In this document: positions 14,015 through 22,254 of the stretch, piece by piece | How the letters are laid out: every line of letters begins with the position of its first letter | Position numbering within the stretch: position 1 is the stretch's first letter | Origin: an uncultured Acidovorax sp. | Lineage (GTDB): Bacteria > Pseudomonadota > Gammaproteobacteria > Burkholderiales > Burkholderiaceae_C | NCBI GenBank assembly: GCA_913774625.1 | Contig: CAJYHL010000030.1 | Span: forward strand, 1-38,029 | DNA length: 38,029 nt | Reading direction: 5' to 3' | Notes under the pieces: generated by a model | Databases searched by the model: none | Seen by the model: the letters and a program-made list of their open reading frames with translations, nothing else | Told to the model about the DNA's origin: nothing | Position numbers and translations under genes: made by a program

Positions 14015-16611
14015 ATCGCTTTCGGACGGGCGGCGCGCTGGCCGCGACGGCGCAGCCCCAGGGCTGCGGCTGCCAGGCCCAACAGTACCAGCAGGCCGGA
14101 GTCGCTGCCGCCGCCCACCGTGCAGCCGGAGCTGCCGCTGCTACTGCCGTTGTTGTTGCTGCCGCCGCCGGCAGGCGGGTTGGAGGGCGAGCCGCCGCCG
14201 CCCGTGCCGCCCACGCCGGTAGCGCCGGCCTCGAGCGTGAACTCCACCTGCGCCTGGCGCGAGATCAGGCCGCCCACGGGCTTGGCATCGGGCGCCGGGC
14301 CGAGGGCGAAGCGCTGCACGGGGTTGAACAGCGAGTCGGCCGTGGTCACGGTCGTCACCAGCGCCTCGTAGCTGCCGGCCGGCAGCTGGCCGGTCAGATC
14401 CAGCGTGTAGATGCCGTCGGCGGCGCGGGCATCGCCGCCCGTGCCCGCGTCGTTGGCGGCAGTCAGGGTGAGCTGCCTGGCCAGCACGCCCGTGACGGCG
14501 TTGTAGATGTCCACGGACACGTTCGCCTGCACGATGGGGAAGGAGCCTGCGAACTTCACCAGCAGCAGCGGACGCCGGTTGTCGGCCAGCGTGCCGCCAT
14601 CGACCGTGGCCGTGGCCTCCACCGCCGTGCCGCCGGCGGGCAGGGAGACGATTTCCGTTTCCACGCCCTGGGCCTTGCCCGAGCCGGCCGCCACCTCCGC
14701 CCGCGCGATCCAGTCGCCCAGCGCGCGCGCGCCGGAGATGGAGCAGGTGGCCAGACCTTCGTCGGAGCCCGCCGGCACCTGCACGTTGACGGTGCCGGCC
14801 GAGCCGCCCGCCACCGGCGCGCAGCTGAAGCGCAGGCGCGCCTGGTCCACCTTCTCGAAGTACCAGCGCACTTCCACCGTGCCGTCCAGCGCCTGCGGGC
14901 CGACCTTGAAGCGCACGTCGTGGCTGCTGCCTGCGGGCAGCGAGTCGTCGCTCAGGTCGGAGGCGATCAGCCCCTCGGACTCGCCCACCGCTTCCTTGAG
15001 CGCCTTGTCAGCCTGCTTGATGGCTTCGTTGGCCGACTTCACGACGGCGTTGGAGCCGCCCGAGTCCTTGGCCAGCTGCGACAGCGAGGCCTTGGCCCCC
15101 GACGTGGCCTTGGCGGTGGCGGCAGCAGCGGACTGCGCGGGCGCGGCAGTGGCGGCCGGGTCGCGGAAACCGACGACGTTGATGGCGATCTTGTCGCCGC
15201 GCGCCGTGTTGCCCAGATCGGCCGGCACGGTGGCGGTGTTGACGGTGTAGAGGCTGAAGGTGTCGGTGTTGCCGGCGTTCTCGGCCCCGGCGCCGGCGCG
15301 CGCGGCCGTCACCAGCGACTTGCCCGCGGCATAGGCGGCCTGGGCGTCGAAGCTGCCGCCGTCCACGCGGCCCAGCTGGTCCAGCGCGCTCTTGAGCTGG
15401 GTCTTGCCGTTGCCGTCCATGTCCAGGAACTGCGGCGTGCCCGTGGCGGGGCTGGCCACCAGCGCGAAGCGCGATGCGGCCGGCGCGCGGTCCACCAGGC
15501 CCTTGGCAGCCTGGATGATCTGGTCGAACACCGACTGCGGCACGGTGCGGTCCACCACGATGACGTTGCGCGGCTGCGCGGCCGCCTGGCTGGCGCCCTC
15601 GAACACCAGCTGCAGCTGGCTGTCGTAGCCGGCGAAGACGGAATCCGCCGCCAGCGTGCCGCGCTGCGCGTCGAAGCGGTTGGCTGCGTTCTCTTCGGCG
15701 GTGGCGAACTGCTTGAGCTGCTGCAGCGTGGGCACGGCCTGGCCCTTGAAGGCGTCGAACAGGATGCGGCGGCCGTTGTGCTCGGCCCGGGCGTTGGCCG
15801 AGTCGTTGGCCGGATCGCCCACCAGCATGTCCCAGGCGCTGCTGCGGCTGCCGTCGGCGCCGCCGTAGCCGCGCGCCTGCGCGGTGCGGTAGGCCGGCTG
15901 GCCGGCATAGTCGGAGGGCAGCGACAGACGGTACGACAGGCGCTGATCGTTCATCACCGTGGGCTTGGGGCTGTCGTCCTGGCAGGGGCTGCCCAGCTGC
16001 TTGGACGGCTCGTCGCAGGCCTTGCCGCGCTCGACGTATTCGTCCAGCAGGCCATAGACGTAGTGGCCCAGCTCGTGCGCCACGACTTCGCCGGTCTCCT
16101 CGGGCGACTCCGCCGAAAGGACGCCCGTCTTGTCGTCCTTGTTGGTGATGTAGTTGTTGGTGGTGAGCCCGCCTTCCGCACGCCAGCCGGCCACCGAAGC
16201 GTTCGCGCGGCCCGGGGTGTTCAGCAGGCGGATGTCCACATCGCTGCCGAACTTGCTGTTCTTGAACACATAGACCTTGCCGATGCGGTGCCGGCCGTTG
16301 GTCATCACGAACAGCGTGCGCGCGGTCTGGCGCACCAGGGCTTCGACATAGGCACGGTCCAGCGTGCGTGCCGCCACGCCGTTGGCTCCGGTGCCGATCT
16401 GCGTCACGCCGGCGTCGTAGTCCCAGTCGGTGTTGAGGGTGAGGTCGAGCGACTCCTGCACCTCGCCGCTGCCGGTGGTCGTCTTGACCACATTGCTCAG
16501 GCGGTTGTTGGCCGACCAGGCCACGCCGGGTGCGAGGGCTGCGAAGCCCGTGGAGCCGGCGACGAGGCAGGCGATGAGCTTGCGCAGGGCAAGGTGGCGG
16601 GGGTGCATCAT
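14011..16611 (-). CDS. Secreted HExxH metalloprotease-like protein (CLCA-like) with Cys-containing C-terminal sorting signal (JDVT-CTERM type)
   Basis: Product of 866 residues. The signal peptide ends near VAWSA (about residue 32). A zincin motif HELGHYVYGLLDEY spans 179-192 with HELGH at 179-183; the trailing DEY resembles the CLCA family, where HExxH is followed by a downstream acidic residue. A von Willebrand A-like region follows (about 335-450, NVIVVDRTVPQSVFDQIIQ), then an Ala-rich helix and Ig/Ca-channel-type beta domains (about 560-790). The C-terminus is tripartite: Gly/Ser/Asn linker, GCTVGGG with Cys 830, a hydrophobic span (about 840-853) and RRRGQRAAR. This matches Cys-type CTERM sorting signals. 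The start at 16611 (or 16608) has GAGAGGA upstream. First gene of the operon with the mrtJ-like protease. Confidence 0.85.
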   Translation of the reverse strand: MMHPRHLALRKLIACLVAGSTGFAALAPGVAWSANNRLSNVVKTTTGSGEVQESLDLTLNTDWDYDAGVTQIGTGANGVAARTLDRAYVEALVRQTARTLFVMTNGRHRIGKVYVFKNSKFGSDVDIRLLNTPGRANASVAGWRAEGGLTTNNYITNKDDKTGVLSAESPEETGEVVAHELGHYVYGLLDEYVERGKACDEPSKQLGSPCQDDSPKPTVMNDQRLSYRLSLPSDYAGQPAYRTAQARGYGGADGSRSSAWDMLVGDPANDSANARAEHNGRRILFDAFKGQAVPTLQQLKQFATAEENAANRFDAQRGTLAADSVFAGYDSQLQLVFEGASQAAAQPRNVIVVDRTVPQSVFDQIIQAAKGLVDRAPAASRFALVASPATGTPQFLDMDGNGKTQLKSALDQLGRVDGGSFDAQAAYAAGKSLVTAARAGAGAENAGNTDTFSLYTVNTATVPADLGNTARGDKIAINVVGFRDPAATAAPAQSAAAATAKATSGAKASLSQLAKDSGGSNAVVKSANEAIKQADKALKEAVGESEGLIASDLSDDSLPAGSSHDVRFKVGPQALDGTVEVRWYFEKVDQARLRFSCAPVAGGSAGTVNVQVPAGSDEGLATCSISGARALGDWIARAEVAAGSGKAQGVETEIVSLPAGGTAVEATATVDGGTLADNRRPLLLVKFAGSFPIVQANVSVDIYNAVTGVLARQLTLTAANDAGTGGDARAADGIYTLDLTGQLPAGSYEALVTTVTTADSLFNPVQRFALGPAPDAKPVGGLISRQAQVEFTLEAGATGVGGTGGGGSPSNPPAGGGSNNNGSSSGSSGCTVGGGSDSGLLVLLGLAAAALGLRRRGQRAARPKAM

Positions 16612-16634
16612 GGGGCGATCCTCTCGGGGAAGCT

Positions 16635-16677
16635 GGGCAGGATGGAAAAACGAAGGATGGATGTAAAAAACCTGCCC
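16635..16677. promoter_or_regulatory. Inverted and direct repeats upstream of the sorting operon
   Basis: GGGCAGG (16635-16641) and CCTGCCC (16671-16677) form perfect inverted arms. Between them lie two direct copies of GGATGGA (16640-16646 and 16655-16661, 15 bp apart) plus two A-tracts. This sits 24-66 bp upstream of the operon's start codon on the minus strand. Candidate operator for a dimeric regulator, possibly the nearby response regulator; unproven. Confidence 0.4.
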
Positions 16678-16800
16678 TGGCGGCCATGCCCCGCCCCATC
16701 CCCACCAGGAGCGGCCGGAGCCGGAGCCGCCAGAGCGCCGCGAAGGTAGCAACCGCGCCCCCCCGAACATTGCGCTGGATTGCAGGGCCGGACAGGGACA

Positions 16801-17436
16801 ATGCAGGCCATGTCCTCCCCCGCCCGCATCGCCGTCATCGACTTCGAAACCACCGGCATGACGCCCGCCCAAGGCGCCCGCGCGACCGAGGTCGCCATCG
16901 TGCTGCTGGAAGGCGGCCAGGTGGTGGACCGCTTCCAGAGCCTGATGCGCACGGGTGCATGGATCCCGCCCTTCATCACCCAGCTGACCGGCATCACCAA
17001 CGCCATGGTGGCCGGAGCGCCCCTCGCCGAAGACGTCATGCGCGAGGCCGCGCGCTTCGTGGGCGATGCGCCCATGGTGGCCCACAACGCCGCGTTCGAC
17101 AGCAAGTTCTGGAGCGCCGAACTGGCCCGCACCGGTATCGCGGCAGCCCAGCCCTTCGCCTGCACGGTGCTGCTCTCGCGCCGGCTCTATCCCGAGGCGC
17201 CCAGCCACAAGCTGGGCTTCATCGTGGACCACCTGGGCCTGCCCCGCGCCGGCCGCGCCCACCGCGCCCTGGCCGATGCCGAGATGGCCGCTGCGCTGCT
17301 GGCCCGCATGCAGCACGACCTGCGCCTGCGCTGGAACGTGGCGGACCCGGGCCATGACCTGCTCAGCGCGCTGCAGCGCTGCGCACGCCCCAAGGTCGCC
17401 GCCCTGCTCGCCGGCTACGCAGCCGCGTGCCCGTGA
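16801..17436 (+). CDS. DEDDh 3'-5' exonuclease (DnaQ-like)
   Basis: Product of 211 residues of the DNA polymerase III epsilon-type exonuclease family. Exo I IDFETTG contributes the D and E; Exo II is VAHNAAFDSKFW; Exo III is HRALADAEMAAALL with the catalytic His and Asp. The core is about 175 residues, followed by a short C-terminal tail (LRWNVADPGHDLLSALQRC). There is no UvrC/GIY-YIG or polymerase fusion, so this is a stand-alone proofreading or trimming nuclease, not necessarily the replicase subunit. The start at 16801 is supported by AGGGA just upstream; ATG 16810 is possible. Divergent from the sorting operon. Confidence 0.88.
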   Translation: MQAMSSPARIAVIDFETTGMTPAQGARATEVAIVLLEGGQVVDRFQSLMRTGAWIPPFITQLTGITNAMVAGAPLAEDVMREAARFVGDAPMVAHNAAFDSKFWSAELARTGIAAAQPFACTVLLSRRLYPEAPSHKLGFIVDHLGLPRAGRAHRALADAEMAAALLARMQHDLRLRWNVADPGHDLLSALQRCARPKVAALLAGYAAACP

Positions 17437-17621
17437 GGCAGCCGCCTCCAGGTGTGTGTTCGCCGCAACGACTGTATCCAGCCTGTAAGCCCGCGCCGCC
17501 CCGCCACGAGGGGCACGCCCCATGGGCGGCTCCAGCCAATGCAAATCGTTACTTCCGCGCCACCGGCGATGGCTAGCATTCGCCGGGACGTGTCCACGAT
17601 CCCACGGAAGACCCCCGCTTC
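17437..17621. other. Intergenic leader of the WG-repeat gene
   Basis: About 185 bp without a gene. It contains an inverted GCCGCC/GGCGGC pair around 17491-17529 and the tract AATGCAAATCGTTACTT (17538-17554), which is AT-richer than its surroundings and may belong to the downstream promoter. Nothing else recognised. Confidence 0.3.
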
Positions 17622-20123
17622 ATGACCGACCCATCGCATGCACCGCCCCGGCTGGCGCGCGTCCCGCTCAAGGCCGACGATCAGGCGCATGCCCTGCTGA
17701 TCGTGCAGGACGGGCGCGCCATCGAGCCTGCGGGCGGGCTGTGCCAGGTGCTGCGCTTCGTGCCGGACGGTGCGGGCGGCTGGGTCGGCGCGGCCCAGGC
17801 GGGCGACGGGCGCTGGGGCTACATCGACGGCCAGGGCACATGGCGGGTGCCCGCCACGCTGGACGAGGCGCGCAACTTCTCCGCCGACGGCGTGGCACGC
17901 TTTTGCGACCAGGGCCGCTGGGGCTTTCTGGACCTGGCCGGCCAGGTGACGGTCGCCCCGCGCTTTTGCGCAGCCCGGCCCATGCGCGGCGGCGTGGCCG
18001 CCGTGCAGACCGCGCCGGGCGCCTGGCGCATCCTGCGGCAGGACGGCAGCTTCGCCTGCGATGCCGTGTTCGAGGAACTGGGCGCATTCGGCGCCTGCGG
18101 GCTGGCCTGGGCACGGCAGCAGGGCCGGCTGGGCTATGTCGATCCCACGGGGCACTGGGCGATCCCGCCGCAGCTGCTGCTGGCGCACGATTTCGCGGAA
18201 CATGCGGTGACGGCCGCCTCGATCGACGGGCAGAGCTACGGCCTGCTGGACAGCTCCGGCGCCTGGGTGCTGCCGCCGCGCTATCCGCGCATCGACGCCT
18301 TCAACGAAGACGGGCTGGCCTTCTTCGCGGAAGCCGACGCCTGGCAGGACGGCAACGGCTACCTGGATACGCACGGGCGTGTCGCGCTGCGCGGCGGCCC
18401 CTACCTGTCCCCGCACATGGCCTGCGGCCGGGTGGCGGAGCACAGCGAGGAGGACGGCAGCGTGCGCTACTTGGCGCCCCCTGAAACCTCCGCCGCCCTG
18501 ATCCCGCCCTGGAGCTATGGCACCGACTTCCGCCGCGCGGGCTGCATGGCCGTGGTGCGGCGCGCGACGGCGGCACTGCAGGTGGAAGCCAGCGAACGCG
18601 GCATGGGCCTCGTCGCCCAGGGCCCGGTGCGCGGCGCCTGGGGGTTGCTGCATGCCGACGGGCGCTTCGTTCCCGCGCCGGGAGAAGTGCTGGAGCCGCT
18701 GACCGGCGCCGACGGCTGGCTGGCGCCGCTGCAGCCGGGCACGGCCCTGGTGCCCTTCCACACCACCGACGGCCAGCTCGCCTGGATCGACGGCGAAGGC
18801 TCGGCCGTCTGGCGCGCCCACTACGACGGCCAGCAGGCCGCGCTGCTGGATGCGCAGGGCCTGCCGCTCTGGCACAGCGCGCCGCGCGAGGCCTGCTGGC
18901 CGCCGCGCCCCTTCTTCCATGCCCCCCTGCTGGACCATCTGCAGTCGCTGGCCGGCGCCGACCAGGTCGTGGCCCTGGCGCGCACGCTGGCCACCACGGC
19001 GGAGCAGCGCCTGCGCGCGCTGGCGGCCGGCAAGCCACCGGCCGCCGCCACCGGCGCCGAAGAGGCCGACCGCCGCGCCACCACCGTCAGCCGCTGCGTG
19101 CTGCGCGCCACGCTGAGCGAATCCCATCAGGCGGCCTATGCCTTCCTGGCGCCCGAGCGCGAGCGCCTGCTGCGCGAGGGCCGGCGCGTGCTGGCGCAGC
19201 GCCTGGGCCAGCGCCACGGCACGCCCGATCAGCATCCCGACCATGCCGCGCCCGAGGGCTGCGGCGACGGCGAGGACCTGCTCGCCTGGCCCCTGCCGCC
19301 ATCGCAGCAGGCCTCGGCGGGCGACGCCTCTGGCCTGGCGGACTGCGGCACCGCGTTGTGGCTGAGCCTCTACGCGCGCCGCAGCGAGGCATCGCCCACG
19401 GCGGAAGGCGATGCCTGGTGGGAGCTCTGGCTGATGGCTGCGCCCGACCGGAACGCCCTGCGCACGGCCCAGGCCGCGCGCGCTGCGGCACTGCAGCCGG
19501 CGCCGGCCGCCGTCCCGGCAGCGCCGGTGCAGATAGCGGCCCGGGCACCCGCCACCGCAGCGCCGACGGACGCGGACACGAACGCATCGCCGCCGCTGCC
19601 GGTGGCGGCTCAGCCTCCCCTGCAGGCCCAGCCCCGCCTGCCGGCCACGGAAGCCAGGCCCGCCTTTTCCTTCCATGTGATGCTGCCGCCGCTGACGCCG
19701 CCTGAGCCGGCCCGCGGCGGCGACGGCACGCAGCACGGCAAACCCGCCCCCGCCCTGCGGCAGAGAGGCCCCACGCCACGGCCGCAGCTGCAGCCGAAAA
19801 GGCCGCCGCATCAGCCACCCGATCTGGCGCTGGTGGCGCATTTCGTGCTGAGCGTGCTGGCGCTGGCCTGCCATCTCGGCGTCACGCTGACGGCATGGCA
19901 TGAGTCCGGCCCGCTGGCCGGCCTCGGCACCCTGCTCCTCATGGGCTTCGCGGAGCTGTACTGGGCCTGGCGCTTCGTCTTCCACACGCCGGAGAGCCTG
20001 GCGCTCGCCGCCGCCGCGCTGCTGGTCGCGATCTACCTTTTCGCCTGGTTCCCGCTCTACCGGCGCATGGGCCAGCCGTTCACGGCCACGGGGCTGCGGC
20101 CCGAGAACGTGAACACGTTCTGA
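17622..20123 (+). CDS. WG-repeat protein with C-terminal membrane domain
   Basis: Product of 833 residues. The first ~250 residues carry WG-type repeats (GRWGYIDGQGTWRVP, GRWGFLDLAGQVTVAPRF, GRLGYVDPTGHWAIPPQ, SYGLLDSSGAWVLPPRYP), a beta-propeller-like unit with no known catalysis; further weak repeats reach about 420. A helical Arg/Ala-rich section (about 440-560), a Pro/Ala-rich linker (about 620-730) and three hydrophobic segments near the C-terminus follow. No signal peptide is seen, so the WG part is probably cytoplasmic and tethered by the tail. Function unknown. leuA regulatory sequence begins within 25 bp of the stop. Confidence 0.85.
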   Translation: MTDPSHAPPRLARVPLKADDQAHALLIVQDGRAIEPAGGLCQVLRFVPDGAGGWVGAAQAGDGRWGYIDGQGTWRVPATLDEARNFSADGVARFCDQGRWGFLDLAGQVTVAPRFCAARPMRGGVAAVQTAPGAWRILRQDGSFACDAVFEELGAFGACGLAWARQQGRLGYVDPTGHWAIPPQLLLAHDFAEHAVTAASIDGQSYGLLDSSGAWVLPPRYPRIDAFNEDGLAFFAEADAWQDGNGYLDTHGRVALRGGPYLSPHMACGRVAEHSEEDGSVRYLAPPETSAALIPPWSYGTDFRRAGCMAVVRRATAALQVEASERGMGLVAQGPVRGAWGLLHADGRFVPAPGEVLEPLTGADGWLAPLQPGTALVPFHTTDGQLAWIDGEGSAVWRAHYDGQQAALLDAQGLPLWHSAPREACWPPRPFFHAPLLDHLQSLAGADQVVALARTLATTAEQRLRALAAGKPPAAATGAEEADRRATTVSRCVLRATLSESHQAAYAFLAPERERLLREGRRVLAQRLGQRHGTPDQHPDHAAPEGCGDGEDLLAWPLPPSQQASAGDASGLADCGTALWLSLYARRSEASPTAEGDAWWELWLMAAPDRNALRTAQAARAAALQPAPAAVPAAPVQIAARAPATAAPTDADTNASPPLPVAAQPPLQAQPRLPATEARPAFSFHVMLPPLTPPEPARGGDGTQHGKPAPALRQRGPTPRPQLQPKRPPHQPPDLALVAHFVLSVLALACHLGVTLTAWHESGPLAGLGTLLLMGFAELYWAWRFVFHTPESLALAAAALLVAIYLFAWFPLYRRMGQPFTATGLRPENVNTF

Positions 20124-20145
20124 TAACGCGTTCTCAGCCGCCCTG

Positions 20146-20154
20146 TGCTACGAT
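20146..20154 (+). promoter_or_regulatory. Possible extended -10 promoter of leuL-leuA
   Basis: TGCTACGAT fits an extended -10 (TGnTACGAT). No convincing -35 is present 17 bp upstream. Transcription from here would start at about 20160-20162, almost on the leader ATG, implying a leaderless or nearly leaderless leader-peptide mRNA. Tentative. Confidence 0.35.
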
Positions 20155-20161
20155 GCCCGCC

Positions 20162-20248
20162 ATGCAACGCCGCCAGGTCCCGTCCACCCTATCGCTAAGC
20201 CTAGTGCTCGGCCGGGGTCTGCCTGCGTTCGCCTCTTTCGTTGCCTGA
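20162..20248 (+). CDS. leuL: leu operon leader peptide (attenuator)
   Basis: A 28-residue open frame, too short for normal gene calling, directly upstream of leuA. Residues 10-16 read L-S-L-S-L-V-L. Three of the four Leu codons in that run are CTA, a codon otherwise rare in this GC-rich window, and one more Leu follows at residue 20. A run of scarce codons for the pathway end product is the hallmark of ribosome-mediated attenuation. ATG 20162 is used here; ATG 20153 is in frame and would add three residues. No Shine-Dalgarno is visible. The leader stop is 167 bp before the leuA start, room enough for alternative RNA structures. Confidence 0.75.
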   Translation: MQRRQVPSTLSLSLVLGRGLPAFASFVA

Positions 20249-20261
20249 TTCCAGCGCAACA

Positions 20262-20320
20262 CCGACTTCTCCCCTGACCCCGGCCCGCGAACCAGCCTCC
20301 ACACCCGTGGAGGGCTGCAG
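20262..20320 (+). promoter_or_regulatory. Candidate attenuator RNA structure between leuL and leuA
   Basis: A perfect 7-bp hairpin CCTCCAC (20296-20302) / GTGGAGG (20307-20313) with a 4-nt loop lies 47 bp after the leader stop. Flanking CGACTTCTCCC (from about 20262) can pair imperfectly with GGGAGTCG (about 20320-20327), giving a longer stem. There is no U-run directly after it; the nearest T-tract is GATTTTTCGG about 35 bp further on. The terminator arm is therefore not proven. Confidence 0.45.
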
Positions 20321-20415
20321 GGAGTCGTCGCATCGTTTCAGTCCCCAGTGATTTTTCGGAACCCGCCGGCGTAGCCACAAGTCGCCGCCGGCCTCAACGA
20401 TTCGCGGAGCCCACC

Positions 20416-22107
20416 ATGATCGCCCAGCCCTCCACCAAGTACCAGGCATTCGCCCCCATCGCGCTCAACGACCGCACCTGGCCGTCCAAGACCCTCACGC
20501 GTGCGCCCATCTGGCTCTCCACCGACCTGCGCGACGGCAACCAGGCGCTCTTCGAGCCCATGAACGGCGAGCGCAAGATGAAGCTCTTCCACGAGCTGGT
20601 GCGCATCGGCTTCAAGGAGATCGAGGTGGGCTTTCCCGCCGCCTCGCAGACCGACTTCGACTTCGTGCGCCGGCTGATCGACGAGAACCTGATCCCCGAC
20701 GACGTGACCATCATGGTCATGACGCAGTCGCGCAGCGACCTGATCGAGCGCACGGTCGAAGCCGTCAAGGGCGCGCCGCGCGCCATCGTGCATCTCTACA
20801 ACGCCACGGCGCCGGTCTGGCGCCGCGTGGTGTTCGGCATGAACGTGACCCAGGTGATGGCCTTCATCACCGAGCACGTCTCGCACCTGAAGCGCCTGAC
20901 CGACGCTCGTCCCGAAACCCGCTGGACGCTGCAGTATTCGCCCGAGTGCTTCAGCGCGACCGAGCTCGAGGTCTCGCTCAAGGCCTGCCAGACGGCCATC
21001 GCCGCCTGGGGCACGGGCCCGGGACGCGAGATCATCATCAACCTGCCCACCACGGTGGAGAACGCCACGCCCAACGTGTTCGCCGACCAGATCGAGTGGA
21101 TGCACCGGCACCTGAGCCCGCGCGAGCACGTCATCCTCTCCGTCCACCCGCACAACGACCGCGGCACGGGCGTGGCCGCGGCCGAGCTGGCGATGATGGC
21201 CGGCGCGCAGCGCGTGGAAGGCTGCCTCTTCGGCAACGGCGAGCGCTGCGGCAACCTCGACGTGGTGACGGTGGCGCTCAACCTCTACACCCAGGGCGTC
21301 CACCCGGGCCTGGACTTCTCCGACATCAACGCCATCGCCCGCGTGGCCGAGGAATGCACGGGCCTGCCCATCCACCCCCGCCATCCCTATGTGGGCGATC
21401 TGGTATTCACCTCGTTCTCCGGCTCGCACCAGGACGCGATCAAGAAGGGCTTCGCCGCGCACGACGCGAACGGGCTCTGGGAGATTCCCTACCTCCCCAT
21501 CGACCCGGCCGACCTGGGCCGCACCTACGACAGCGTGATCCGCGTGAACAGCCAGTCGGGCAAGGGCGGCATCGCCTTCCTGATGGAGCGCGAGCGCGGC
21601 GTGGTGATGCCGCGCCGCATGCAGGTCGAATTCAGCGCCGTGGTGCAGCGCCACACCGATGCGAGCGACGGCGAGATGACCGGCGCGGCGATCTGGGACC
21701 TGTTCCAGTCCACCTACCTGCGCACGCCAGGCGATGTGCCCGGCGCCGTGCACTACCACGCGCACCGGCTCACCGGCGACGGCCAGAGCATCGAGATCGA
21801 CGTGAGCATCGACGGCGCGCGCCAGACCCTGCAGGGCCAGGGCAACGGCCCCATCGATGCGGCCGTCGATGCGCTCGGCCTGCCGCTGCGCGTGCATGGC
21901 TACGAAGAGCGCGCCACCGGCGCGGGCGCCGACGCGCAGGCGCTGGCCCTGGTGGAAGCCGGCCTGGACGGCCAGCCCGGCGCGACCTTCGGCGTGGGCC
22001 TGCACCACAACATCGTCACCGCGTCCGTGCAGGCGGTGGTGAGCGCGGCCAACCGGCTCATCGCCCGCAAGGCACAGCAGGCCGCTGCGGCAGAAGCCAC
22101 GGCCTGA
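20416..22107 (+). CDS. leuA: 2-isopropylmalate synthase, type 2
   Basis: First committed enzyme of leucine synthesis, condensing acetyl-CoA with 2-oxoisovalerate. The 563-residue product is of the longer LeuA type 2 seen in many proteobacteria and actinobacteria. Visible signatures: STDLRDGNQALFEPM with the metal-binding Asp, the HxH metal ligands in SVHPHNDRGTG, FGNGERCGNLDVVTVALN, and a C-terminal LeuA-dimer allosteric domain (about 420-540, including DGARQTLQGQGNGPIDAAVDAL). GGAG lies 6 bp before the ATG. The upstream Leu-rich leader indicates attenuation by leucyl-tRNA supply in addition to feedback inhibition. leuB/C/D are not adjacent. Confidence 0.96.
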   Translation: MIAQPSTKYQAFAPIALNDRTWPSKTLTRAPIWLSTDLRDGNQALFEPMNGERKMKLFHELVRIGFKEIEVGFPAASQTDFDFVRRLIDENLIPDDVTIMVMTQSRSDLIERTVEAVKGAPRAIVHLYNATAPVWRRVVFGMNVTQVMAFITEHVSHLKRLTDARPETRWTLQYSPECFSATELEVSLKACQTAIAAWGTGPGREIIINLPTTVENATPNVFADQIEWMHRHLSPREHVILSVHPHNDRGTGVAAAELAMMAGAQRVEGCLFGNGERCGNLDVVTVALNLYTQGVHPGLDFSDINAIARVAEECTGLPIHPRHPYVGDLVFTSFSGSHQDAIKKGFAAHDANGLWEIPYLPIDPADLGRTYDSVIRVNSQSGKGGIAFLMERERGVVMPRRMQVEFSAVVQRHTDASDGEMTGAAIWDLFQSTYLRTPGDVPGAVHYHAHRLTGDGQSIEIDVSIDGARQTLQGQGNGPIDAAVDALGLPLRVHGYEERATGAGADAQALALVEAGLDGQPGATFGVGLHHNIVTASVQAVVSAANRLIARKAQQAAAAEATA

Positions 22108-22133
22108 CCCATCACTTCCGGCACCTTCCCCTG

Positions 22134-22205
22134 CGCGCCTGCGGCCATCCGCTGCAGGCGCGGCCGGCCCGCAGCCACGCCCACCCGGCGATGACCCTGC
22201 GGGCC
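22134..22205. terminator. Two tandem hairpins after leuA
   Basis: Hairpin 1: CGCGCCTGC (22134-22142) / GCAGGCGCG (22154-22162). Hairpin 2: GGCCCGCAG (22166-22174) / CTGCGGGCC (22197-22205). Both stems are perfect over 9 bp. Neither is followed by a T-run, so they may be non-canonical terminators or mRNA-end protectors. Confidence 0.45.
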
Positions 22206-22254
22206 GCGCGCGGCGGCCTTCGGTTCCGCCCTGCATCCGTTACCCTCACGGTCC

